From Butyrivibrio sp. CB08 (GTDB lineage Bacteria > Bacillota > Clostridia > Lachnospirales > Lachnospiraceae), in NCBI RefSeq assembly GCF_003625485.1, contig NZ_RAIR01000013.1, positions 1 to 54,476 of the forward strand: DNA of 54,476 bases. The letters run 5' to 3'. The notes beneath the pieces are model-generated. The model searched no databases. It was not told the origin of the DNA and saw nothing but the letters and a program-made list of their open reading frames with translations. A program made the translations under genes and the position numbers. How positions within the stretch are numbered: position 1 is the first letter of the stretch; each line of letters starts with the position of its first letter. This document shows positions 47,632 to 54,476 of this stretch, piece after piece.

Positions 47632-47967
47632 ATGGAAAATAATAAGAGTGATATGGGAGGCAGGATCAAAGCTCAACTCGCAGCTATTAACAAATCACAA
47701 AGAGATCTGGCAACAGAGGTGGGTATTACAGAAGTGTCTCTTTCCCGTTATATCGCAGGAATAAGAGAGCCCAACGGTTCTACTCTCGCTAATCTTGCAA
47801 AGGCTCTCCATACCACTACTGATTATCTTCTTGGTAGAGAAGTCGGTAATGATTTTGACTCAGAATTTGAAACAACAAGGGCATGGATTGCCAGAAATGC
47901 AAAGAACATGAGCCCAGAACAGCGGATGTCTCTTGTAGGCCCTCTCTTCCAGACAAAGGAAGGATGA
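47632..47967 (+). CDS. XRE-family phage repressor
   Basis: The 111-aa protein has an HTH in MGGRIKAQLAAINKSQRDLATEVGITEVSLSRYIAGIREPNGSTLANLAKALHTTTDYLLGRE, followed by a short acidic C-terminal part without an autoprotease domain. This is the C2-like repressor of an ICEBs1/phi105-type switch, in which the following ImmA protease relieves repression. The ATG at 47632 is chosen for its spacing from GAGG; an ATG at 47617 has none. Its stop overlaps the protease start. Confidence 0.88.
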   Translation: MENNKSDMGGRIKAQLAAINKSQRDLATEVGITEVSLSRYIAGIREPNGSTLANLAKALHTTTDYLLGREVGNDFDSEFETTRAWIARNAKNMSPEQRMSLVGPLFQTKEG

Positions 47968-48566
47968 TTCTATTGCAGTTAACTGGTGTGCGCCTAACAG
48001 GTGCTCGCTACGATGAAATCGAAAAGCTTGTCGTAGACATGTATGAAGAATGTGGATTGTACGCAATTCCAATCGACTGCTTTGCAATCGCACAGAAATT
48101 AGGGTATATTTTAATCCCTTACTCATATCTCTCTCCATTTGATCAGGCTGAAGCCTTTGAAAAGAGCGATGAGGGATATTCAGAAATCCATTGTCTTAAT
48201 GGGATGTATCGTTATTTTATCTATTTTAACGATTATGAGCCAAACCACAGGCGTGTCCGATTTACCATCTTTCACGAGATAGGACACTGCTACCTTGGAC
48301 ATCTCGATGATGACAAAGGAAAATCTTACGCAGAACTTGAGTCGGAGGCAAATTTCTTTGCACGTACTGCAATCGCCCCACTCCCGATTATCTGCACCAT
48401 GGACCTTGATTATGTAGAGCAGATCAGCTGTGAATTCGATGTTTCATATACAGCATCCTGCCACATTCTCAATGCATACAGGCAATGGCTCAGATATGGA
48501 GCCAGAGATTATCTGGAACATGAGATTAAATTATTGGATATGTTCGGCTTAAGAAAGGCCGCATAA
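47964..48566 (+). CDS. ImmA/IrrE-type metallopeptidase
   Basis: The 200-aa protein has HEIGH (104-108) in FTIFHEIGHCYLGHL and downstream Glu residues (YAELESEANFFARTAIAPL) of the gluzincin type. Members such as ImmA of ICEBs1 cut the adjacent repressor after DNA damage or other signals and so induce the element. The ATG at 47964 overlaps the repressor stop (ATGA); the ribosome site AAGGAAGG is close to it, and a TTG at 47973 is an alternative. Confidence 0.93.
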   Translation: MILLQLTGVRLTGARYDEIEKLVVDMYEECGLYAIPIDCFAIAQKLGYILIPYSYLSPFDQAEAFEKSDEGYSEIHCLNGMYRYFIYFNDYEPNHRRVRFTIFHEIGHCYLGHLDDDKGKSYAELESEANFFARTAIAPLPIICTMDLDYVEQISCEFDVSYTASCHILNAYRQWLRYGARDYLEHEIKLLDMFGLRKAA

Positions 48567-48585
48567 CGGAAAGGAGGAAAGACCA

Positions 48586-49431
48586 ATGGGCAGAGAACAT
48601 GAATCAATTTCAGAAGCAACAGATACTATCATAACTATGCCTGATAGCTTTACAGAATCTTTGAGTCTCAGCGTACCTACAGTCACTATTCCTCCAGAGG
48701 TTAGCGAAGGCATCGCTGCTTCTCTTTCCGGACTTTCAAGTGCCATCAGCGCAATGATGGCTAATGTAGACCTTTCAGGCATGACAACAGCCATAGAAAC
48801 TGTTGCTGCTTATACCGCAGCATCTCTTCCAGATACAAGCACTATCGCCGCATCTCTTCAAGCAGCTTGGGAAAACGTCGAAGCTACTACTAATATCATA
48901 AAAGAGGCTGCTCAACCTATCAGAGCATCTTCTTCTATGCTTTTAGATGCATGCGCACCTTTGATTGGAACATCTGCATTTAACAATCCCATCATCATTG
49001 ATGAAATAGAAGCTTCCATTCATCCAGCTGTTGTTGAAGCCACAATTGATTACTTTAGTATTTATTCCAGAATAGAAGGCAAGATAATAGAACTGGTTCG
49101 CACAATTGAGAAAAAGTTCTCATTCTGCCATGAGATAATACATAAAGCATATCAGATAGTACAAAAATGGCTTAATGAAAAAATAGCCTGTGCTTTTGCA
49201 CATGCCTTTTACTCATTAAAGCATATCCTTCGATTTTCCACGCATACTCCGCGGGTAGTTTTACATTACGACATCCGCGAGCATATACAATCCCCTGAAC
49301 TAATATTAGCGAGAAGGAAGTTCATGGGTATCGCACCTCGCATTAAGGAGCAGTTCCTGCGTCATTGCAGAGAACGAGGTAACGATTCTGACCTCTCAGA
49401 TTATGTTGCATTTATTCCCACTACAACATAG
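48586..49431 (+). CDS. Unknown lysogeny-operon protein, 281 aa
   Basis: The first 130 residues are rich in Ser, Thr, Ala and Ile with few charges (SLSVPTVTIPPEVSEGIAASL, SLPDTSTIAASLQAAWENVEATTN). The rest is helical and basic (KIIELVRTIEKKFSFCHEIIHKAYQIVQKWLNEKIACAFAHAFYSLKHILRF), ending VAFIPTTT. I recognise no family and no clear membrane helix, although 170-215 is weakly amphipathic. It is co-transcribed with repressor and protease (19-nt gap, GGAGG) and is therefore expressed in the lysogen. Superinfection exclusion or defence is a guess from position. Confidence 0.75.
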   Translation: MGREHESISEATDTIITMPDSFTESLSLSVPTVTIPPEVSEGIAASLSGLSSAISAMMANVDLSGMTTAIETVAAYTAASLPDTSTIAASLQAAWENVEATTNIIKEAAQPIRASSSMLLDACAPLIGTSAFNNPIIIDEIEASIHPAVVEATIDYFSIYSRIEGKIIELVRTIEKKFSFCHEIIHKAYQIVQKWLNEKIACAFAHAFYSLKHILRFSTHTPRVVLHYDIREHIQSPELILARRKFMGIAPRIKEQFLRHCRERGNDSDLSDYVAFIPTTT

Positions 49432-49451
49432 TCTAAGGAGGTTTAATAGCA

Positions 49452-49694
49452 ATGCTTATTGAAGCAATCGAAAGTACTTATGATAAGGCCATGGTATCTT
49501 ACTACGAGTCTGAGGAGTTTAAAGTATTAGACTCTGTAGCAAACGACAATTATGAAAGGCTTCTTACCGCTTTACCCGACTCACTCCAGAAGGAGCTAGC
49601 GGCTTATAAGGAGTCAATGATGAGCCTATTAGCATCAGAAGCATGTAATGCCTATACAAAAGGTGTTCTCATCGGTCTATCAGAAAAAATATAA
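49452..49694 (+). CDS. Unknown small lysogeny-operon protein, 80 aa
   Basis: The all-helical acidic protein (MLIEAIESTYDKAMVSYYESEEFKVLDSVANDNYERLLTALPDSLQKELAAYKES) ends in LLASEACNAYTKGVLIGLSEKI. The style resembles small helical regulators of Firmicute plasmids and phages, but I cannot name a family. The ATG at 49452 has AAGGAGG nine nt upstream and is 20 nt from the previous stop. It is the last gene of the plus-strand operon, before a strong terminator. Confidence 0.7.
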   Translation: MLIEAIESTYDKAMVSYYESEEFKVLDSVANDNYERLLTALPDSLQKELAAYKESMMSLLASEACNAYTKGVLIGLSEKI

Positions 49695-49701
49695 TATAGC
49701 C

Positions 49702-49739
49702 AAAAAAGGAACCGAGAAATCACTCCCGGTTCCTTTTTT
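49702..49739. terminator. Bidirectional terminator between lysogeny and restriction genes
   Basis: AAAAAAGGAACCG and CGGTTCCTTTTTT pair around 12 nt, with A and T runs on both sides. Confidence 0.92.
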
Positions 49740-49746
49740 GTATGTA

Positions 49747-50841
49747 TCACTTCTGTTTTAACCCCTTGGCATATTCCACCAATCTATTACTTCCATTATT
49801 TCCAATATAGCCCTCTGCTTTTACCAATGATCCTGCCACCTTAAACAAACCGTATACGTTCTTTTGATGGTAGTGTAAATTGTTAACATCTGGAGCAAAG
49901 AATGAATTCTTTGGTACAAAAATCTGTTTCTTGTCATACTGTTTAAGATATTCGCTACTAATATCTGGATGCACTCTTACACATAATCCATCATCTATAG
50001 TAAACATACCCTTGTCAAACGCCCAATGCATATCACGGCACATAGCGATACCATTAGAGGGCAAATACAATCCTTGATGAGATCTTGGCTGAATGTGTGC
50101 TGCCTCCAAATTCATAAAAGTCCCATATCTAATGACATTTCGAGTAATGGCACATTTATATTCATATCCATTCATTACAAAATCCCTAAAGGAAATCGAA
50201 TTGAACAGATTGGCCATTGAATCAACATCACCATCCTGGGCCTTGGCAGTTACAGTATCATCAATTACAGCATCTATTGATTCTGCATCTTCGCCATATA
50301 TTTGTGCAATCTTTTCTTCTACTTTCTTTATTTGGCCATCATAAATAGCATGCCCACCGCCTCGAATAGTGGAGTCATCTATTACCTTACTACAAAAAGA
50401 ATAAAGATCATCTTGAGGACAGCAAAGATAAAGAAAGTACATCTTGGCATTATTTTCATAGCCCCATGATTCTTCAGAATCTTCGTCTGTATTTTTCTTT
50501 TCTTCTGCGCGGAATATTAGAATATCTCCGGTTTCAAATAAGAGCTTGTTATTCTCCAAAGAAGAGTTGCTGTAAATTCTATATTCGTCTCTCGTGCCAC
50601 TACTTGTGCTGAACTTATCATTATGATAGATATAGTTACAATAAATCTTTAGCCTACTATCACCATATAAAGGAATAATTGGTAACACAGCCGAATCATT
50701 TACAACTGTTTTAGAAAGCTGTGGAAAAAAATCCAAAACATCAGAATCCTTGGAGATATAAATATACCTCCCCCTCTGAGCTTTCCCATTCTTAACACTT
50801 CCCAATTCTTGGCTTCCAAGCTTTTTCAGATAATATCGCAT
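49747..50841 (-). CDS. HNH restriction endonuclease
   Basis: In 364 aa, the C-terminal third holds the HNH/McrA-like core LEAAHIQPRSHQGLYLPSNGIAMCRDMHWAFDKGMFTID (about 245-285), with His, Asn and His in order. The N-terminal 180 residues (RYYLKKLGSQELGSVKNGKAQRGRYIYISKD) are probably a target-recognition domain. It is the last gene of the methyltransferase operon, 9 nt after the first cytosine methyltransferase. A type II restriction enzyme for the site protected by those enzymes is the simplest reading. Confidence 0.88.
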   Translation of the reverse strand: MRYYLKKLGSQELGSVKNGKAQRGRYIYISKDSDVLDFFPQLSKTVVNDSAVLPIIPLYGDSRLKIYCNYIYHNDKFSTSSGTRDEYRIYSNSSLENNKLLFETGDILIFRAEEKKNTDEDSEESWGYENNAKMYFLYLCCPQDDLYSFCSKVIDDSTIRGGGHAIYDGQIKKVEEKIAQIYGEDAESIDAVIDDTVTAKAQDGDVDSMANLFNSISFRDFVMNGYEYKCAITRNVIRYGTFMNLEAAHIQPRSHQGLYLPSNGIAMCRDMHWAFDKGMFTIDDGLCVRVHPDISSEYLKQYDKKQIFVPKNSFFAPDVNNLHYHQKNVYGLFKVAGSLVKAEGYIGNNGSNRLVEYAKGLKQK

Positions 50842-50850
50842 GTCTACTCC

Positions 50851-52089
50851 TCAATTATCATTTAACAGATTACTCAATGCTTTAGCCACTTTGCTTGCAA
50901 ACAATGGAGGGACCGCATTTCCTATCATCTTAAACGCATCCGTCCTACTACAGTCAAAAATGTAATAGTCTGGAAATGTCTGTAGTCTTGCTGCTTCCCT
51001 AACAGTAATTGTTCTCGCCTGCTCTGGATCTGGGTGTATATGCCTTAACCCATCTTTATACAAATGAGCCGGGATCAGATTACTTGGCTCATCCCATCTT
51101 AAAACATGGTATTTATGAACATTTGACTCTTTTCCCGTTTCTTTAGTATATAGTTCTTTTAAGGCATTAGCTGAAACGTACTCATTCCTTCCACTAGCAA
51201 TGTCATTGGTCAGCAATTTGAATATCTCAATATCTCTTTTACTATGAAATCTAGAGATGTGCCCATCAATATCTGGATCAGGTAAAGAATGTGATATTTT
51301 TAATGCTCCTACTCTACCTGGTTGATCAAGCGGATATAGTTTTGGAAGATCTGAAATTGCATCCCTAACAGTCTTTTTCTTTTTGACTTTTTCAGATGGT
51401 AGGTACTTTTCATAAAATAGCTTTACAAGCTCACTCGCCTTTTCCCCATACTCTTCCTTTGATAATCCTAAAATAATGATCCTTTTTCTATTTTGAGGCA
51501 CACCATAATTGGTCATATCAATTACAGCTTTATCCAAGTTCTCTAAGACACAATATCCCGCCTTATCAAACTCCTCTCTTATAACCTCAATTATCTTAAA
51601 CGATCCATCCCCAGGTTTAGCAGATAAAATTCCGGGTACATTCTCAAAAATGAAAGCTTTAGGTTTATATCTTTTAACTACTTTCAAATAAGATTCAAAC
51701 AGATAATTCCTATAATCATTCTTCATTCCATGCTCATCTCTTATTCTTCCGGCTATTGAATAAGCTTGGCATGGAGGACCACCAATGATTACATCTACCT
51801 TTTTATCGCCAATTAAATTATCTAGCCCTCTTGATATTCCATACTCTTCATCGTTCCACCCAGAAAACAGCTCGTCCGTGCGTTGAATATCAAATCTCAA
51901 AACCTTATCATCAGCGTCTTTTTCTTTCCATTTATTTTTTAATGTTTCCCTTAAGACGTGCACAGGAGATGATTCCCATTCCACAGCGCCTAACATATTG
52001 TAAAAACCTGACTGCTGAAATCCTTCAGTTAATCCCCCACATCCAACAAAAAGGTCTATTGAATTAAATGTTTTTTGTTCCTTTTTCAA
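50851..52089 (-). CDS. C5-cytosine methyltransferase A of the restriction cluster
   Basis: The 412-aa protein has motif I SIDLFVGCGGLTEGF, catalytic Cys107 in GGPPCQAYS, FENVPGILSAKPGDG (ENV), VPQNRKRIIILG, and motif IX/X TVREAARLQTFPDYY...GNAVPPLFA. The long region between motifs VIII and IX holds the target-recognition domain. The start is TTG at 52089 with GAGGG upstream and lies 26 nt inside the end of the other methyltransferase gene, so the two are translated in a coupled way. It modifies one strand of the recognition site, by inference. Confidence 0.94.
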   Translation of the reverse strand: MKKEQKTFNSIDLFVGCGGLTEGFQQSGFYNMLGAVEWESSPVHVLRETLKNKWKEKDADDKVLRFDIQRTDELFSGWNDEEYGISRGLDNLIGDKKVDVIIGGPPCQAYSIAGRIRDEHGMKNDYRNYLFESYLKVVKRYKPKAFIFENVPGILSAKPGDGSFKIIEVIREEFDKAGYCVLENLDKAVIDMTNYGVPQNRKRIIILGLSKEEYGEKASELVKLFYEKYLPSEKVKKKKTVRDAISDLPKLYPLDQPGRVGALKISHSLPDPDIDGHISRFHSKRDIEIFKLLTNDIASGRNEYVSANALKELYTKETGKESNVHKYHVLRWDEPSNLIPAHLYKDGLRHIHPDPEQARTITVREAARLQTFPDYYIFDCSRTDAFKMIGNAVPPLFASKVAKALSNLLNDN

Positions 52090-53149
52090 TTATTTCCCTC
52101 AACTCCTCTGCTAACACTTTCCCCAAAAGTGGTGGTACCGCATTACCAACCTGTCTTTCCTGCTTAGTTCTACTTCCTGTAAATACAAAAGAATCAGGGA
52201 AAGACTGTATTCGAGCACTTTCTCGAACTGTCGGAACTCTGTTCAATTCATAATGAAACAGATTTCTATGCCCAGTATCTACTGTTCTTGCAGGTGTTCT
52301 TCCATCCAATCTAGTCCATGCCATATGGAATGTTCTACTTTCACCCACTCCTGCAGGTAAATCCTTATAATTGCCTCCTTCAGGAACTTGGCTGATAGTT
52401 TCGATCACAAAATCCTTATGATTTGTAGCAACATGATTACTCAAAACATCACAGTTACCTCTCATAAGCTTTTGATATTCTGTCACAGCCTCACTTGTAT
52501 ACACATCAGTTTCTTTTCCTAATTCGCTTTTTCTTGTTGGCAAATCGGAGATAGCTTCCCTACATGTAACATATGGCCTTGATGCATTGGGTCCATACTG
52601 AGGAGCTGGAAAATGCGGCTCTCCAATATCTTTTCTTACTCCCATAAACACTAAACGCTTTCTCATCTGTGGCACACCATAATCACATGCTGTAAGTATT
52701 TTGCAGTCTACGTTGTAACCCATTTTTCGAAGGCGCTTTAATACTTCATCCTTAACTTGCCCCTTGTACATGTTTGCCATGCCAGGAACATTTTCTATAA
52801 TAAAGCCTTTAGGATTATACTGCTTAACCATGTCTATTACAGCAAGATATAGCTTATTTCTTGGATCATCAAAGTTTCTTGGTCCAGTTACACTAAACCC
52901 CTGACATGGAGGCCCTGCAATCACAACATCAATATCCCTTTTCCCAGCTATTTCTATTATTTTATTAACTGTTTCTTTTTTGGACAGATCCGCATTAAGG
53001 CCAATCGCCCCAGGATGATTTAACTCAAAAGTATCCAGTGCTGCTTGCTCATTATCCACTCCAACAATTATTTCGTATCCGGCATCTTGAAAGCCATATG
53101 ACAGCCCTCCTGCGCCACAAAATAAATCAATTGCATTTAACTTCTTCAT
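52064..53149 (-). CDS. C5-cytosine methyltransferase B of the restriction cluster
   Basis: The 361-aa protein has AIDLFCGAGGLSYGF (motif I), catalytic Cys82 in GPPCQGFS, IENVPGMANM, VPQMRKRLVFMG and PTVRESARIQSFPDSF with GNAVPPLLG. It differs in sequence from the neighbouring enzyme throughout, especially in the target-recognition region (about 190-310), so the two probably have different specificities, as needed for the two strands of an asymmetric site. The ATG at 53149 has AAGGGA. It is the first gene of the operon. Confidence 0.95.
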   Translation of the reverse strand: MKKLNAIDLFCGAGGLSYGFQDAGYEIIVGVDNEQAALDTFELNHPGAIGLNADLSKKETVNKIIEIAGKRDIDVVIAGPPCQGFSVTGPRNFDDPRNKLYLAVIDMVKQYNPKGFIIENVPGMANMYKGQVKDEVLKRLRKMGYNVDCKILTACDYGVPQMRKRLVFMGVRKDIGEPHFPAPQYGPNASRPYVTCREAISDLPTRKSELGKETDVYTSEAVTEYQKLMRGNCDVLSNHVATNHKDFVIETISQVPEGGNYKDLPAGVGESRTFHMAWTRLDGRTPARTVDTGHRNLFHYELNRVPTVRESARIQSFPDSFVFTGSRTKQERQVGNAVPPLLGKVLAEELREIIEKGTKNI

Positions 53150-53248
53150 ACTTTTTTCCCTTTACTACAGTAATCTTCCTAATTATATCAGTTTTTTATT
53201 TTAATAAAAATACATGCTTATTCCTTATTTTTCATATATTTCCCAATC

Positions 53249-53280
53249 AAAAAAGCTGAAGAAATGTCTCCAGCCTTTTT
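53249..53280 (-). terminator. Terminator of the GIY-YIG gene
   Basis: GCTGAAGA and TCTCCAGC pair (one wobble), with TTTTTT on the minus-strand exit, just past the stop at 53284. Confidence 0.85.
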
Positions 53281-53283
53281 CTG

Positions 53284-54216
53284 TTAATATTTATATTTTT
53301 TTACAATGTACTTATTTATATCTATCTTACTGTACATGTCTATAAGTGTTTTGGGATGTATGTTTATATCAAGCTTATCAGGCATATCTTTTCGAAGAAC
53401 AAAAATCCCTGCCTTTTTCTTGATTCCGCTTTTTACTGTCTTAGCAGGTATTAAAGCATGTATAAGTTCCCTGTTCTCTGTGTCATTTAAAATAATATTC
53501 CAATCGTTTAACAATACTTCTTTCTTTGGATTCGCCCAATACTTGACCTTTTTCCTACTAGCATAAGTGCACTCGCGATCTTTCAATTCCAGACCATTCT
53601 CCTTCAAAAACTGAAGAGCGCCCTTCTTATCAATAATCTCAGTATTTGTATTATCTTTTATGCTACTTGGTTTATTTTGCTTTTTCTTACTTACAGTTTC
53701 TTTGAAAGACTGCTTGTTTGAATCATTAGTGCTAAAAGCATAAACACCTAAGATTCTTTCTAACAGAAAGATTGCTCCTTCTATAAAGTCATCATGTTTT
53801 AGCTTATCGACAGATTTTATCTTTGCCGTCTCGTTTTTAACATTGGTACAATTATATCTCTTATATTTCTTAGCCAAAGCAATGAAACGAGCTTCAATAT
53901 AATCAATAGCATCATGTGTTAAATTATCATCTTTTGTAGTGAGAAGAATTGCATGTTCCCACCAATCTTTATTAGATATATGATTCTTAATCCTGGCCTT
54001 TAAGTCCATTGCTTGCCCAACGTAAATTGTGGTATTTGAAAGCAAAAAATATACGCCTGAATTATTACTATGCTCTAATTCAAGCAGTTGAGTCACTTTT
54101 TCTCTTGGAGCAGAATACATTATTCCAGATACCCATGAAAAATCATCGACCTGAACAATGCCATCAATATCTCCATCATGAAGTAAGACATTAATACTTT
54201 TGTATTTTCCTGCCAT
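53284..54216 (-). CDS. GIY-YIG nuclease family protein
   Basis: The 310-aa protein has an N-terminal strand-rich cap (about 1-45), then the GIY-YIG core GVYFLL...IYVG (54-67) with the catalytic-type Arg in LKARIKNHI and the later Glu in DYIEARFIALAKKY. A flexible Lys/Asn-rich linker (about 170-205) and a C-terminal part of DUF4357 type follow (ECTYASRKKVKYWANPKKEVLLNDWNI). Such proteins accompany restriction-modification genes or act as stand-alone nucleases. The ATG at 54216 has AAGGGAG; a longer frame to 54249 has no site. Confidence 0.9.
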   Translation of the reverse strand: MAGKYKSINVLLHDGDIDGIVQVDDFSWVSGIMYSAPREKVTQLLELEHSNNSGVYFLLSNTTIYVGQAMDLKARIKNHISNKDWWEHAILLTTKDDNLTHDAIDYIEARFIALAKKYKRYNCTNVKNETAKIKSVDKLKHDDFIEGAIFLLERILGVYAFSTNDSNKQSFKETVSKKKQNKPSSIKDNTNTEIIDKKGALQFLKENGLELKDRECTYASRKKVKYWANPKKEVLLNDWNIILNDTENRELIHALIPAKTVKSGIKKKAGIFVLRKDMPDKLDINIHPKTLIDMYSKIDINKYIVKKYKY

Positions 54217-54249
54217 GATTATACTCCCTTGAGTTCTACGTAAAATCAT

Positions 54250-54476
54250 TATAACATGGCACTTGTTATCGTTAAAGATCTAGCAAGTTAAGACACAAAG
54301 CCTATTTAACGTTTTCACACAAACGTTGAAAGATAGCGACATATTCTCGTAAACTACACTCATCATCCTGCTCACTACAGTTCTTCTGAAACGCCAAAAT
54401 TAAAAAAAGCCCTAAAACAGGCAGTTTTAGGGAATCCATTCTCGTTACATTGTATTATTGCTTGCCTTCACACGTC
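54250..54476. other. Right-end intergenic region, no gene
   Basis: I see no convincing gene in the last 227 nt. It holds a terminator at 54402-54432 (CCCTAAAAC/GTTTTAGGG with a T run on the minus-strand exit), which serves a gene reading in from beyond the window, and a 14-nt match (TAATACAATGTAAC in the reverse direction at 54444-54457) to the left end of the window. Confidence 0.6.

Overview
The window looks like an integrated tailed phage (prophage) and its flanking cargo in an anaerobic Firmicute, most likely a Lachnospiraceae-type Clostridium. The evidence is moderate-to-low GC, strong AGGAGG-type ribosome sites, HK97-type head and siphovirus-type tail genes, and small families seen in Clostridia phages (DUF5049, DUF4314, 'virulence-related' protein, tandem serine recombinases with a SHOCT-like and a zinc-finger/HTH partner). 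No rRNA, tRNA or CRISPR array was seen. The assignment rests on protein recognition by eye, not on a search.

Left flank (1-3,340, minus strand): an unrecognised two-gene module (a 472-aa protein and a Gly/Ala-rich membrane protein) and a DUF4268/PD-(D/E)XK-like nuclease gene. The 472-aa gene and the nuclease gene are each followed, 8-14 nt past the stop, by a copy of the same 78-nt structured repeat. Next (3,390-7,730) comes an operon of two large serine recombinases, a SHOCT-like small protein and a Zn-finger/HTH protein, ending in a strong terminator; this is the probable integration module. From 7.7 to 12.7 kb lie cargo genes: small membrane proteins, a secreted two-repeat protein, a VanZ-like protein, a divergent regulator/Ser-Thr kinase pair and a zinc-ribbon membrane protein.

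Late phage genes read right to left from about 37.9 to 13.0 kb. In transcription order they are HNH nuclease, small terminase, two DNA methyltransferases, five small accessory genes, large terminase, an unusual head-linked collagen-like pair, portal, ClpP-type protease, capsid, connectors, tail tube, tail chaperone with a -1 frameshift, tape measure, Dit, Tal/fibre, holin and endolysin. Early genes (47.2 to 38.0 kb, minus) are a Cro-like regulator, a sigma-like HTH protein, Gp157, a Sak4-like ATPase, a DUF669 ssDNA-binding-type protein, a helicase, a primase/helicase, RusA and a DUF1492/ArpU-like late regulator. A divergent lysogeny operon (47.6-49.7 kb, plus) holds an XRE repressor, an ImmA/IrrE protease and two unknown genes. 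The right end (49.7-54.2 kb, minus) carries two C5-methyltransferases, an HNH nuclease and a GIY-YIG nuclease, probably a restriction-modification island.

The genes form a working temperate-phage programme: a repressor/Cro switch with operators inside the promoters, recombination-type replication genes, a late promoter with activator repeats next to its likely activator, then packaging, head, tail and lysis. The least explained parts are the 78-nt repeats beside the recombinases, the unknown 472/183-aa pair, the lysogeny-operon genes of 281 and 80 aa, a promoter-like element shared by the recombinase and early operons, and large RNA hairpins at 39.1 and 33.5 kb.
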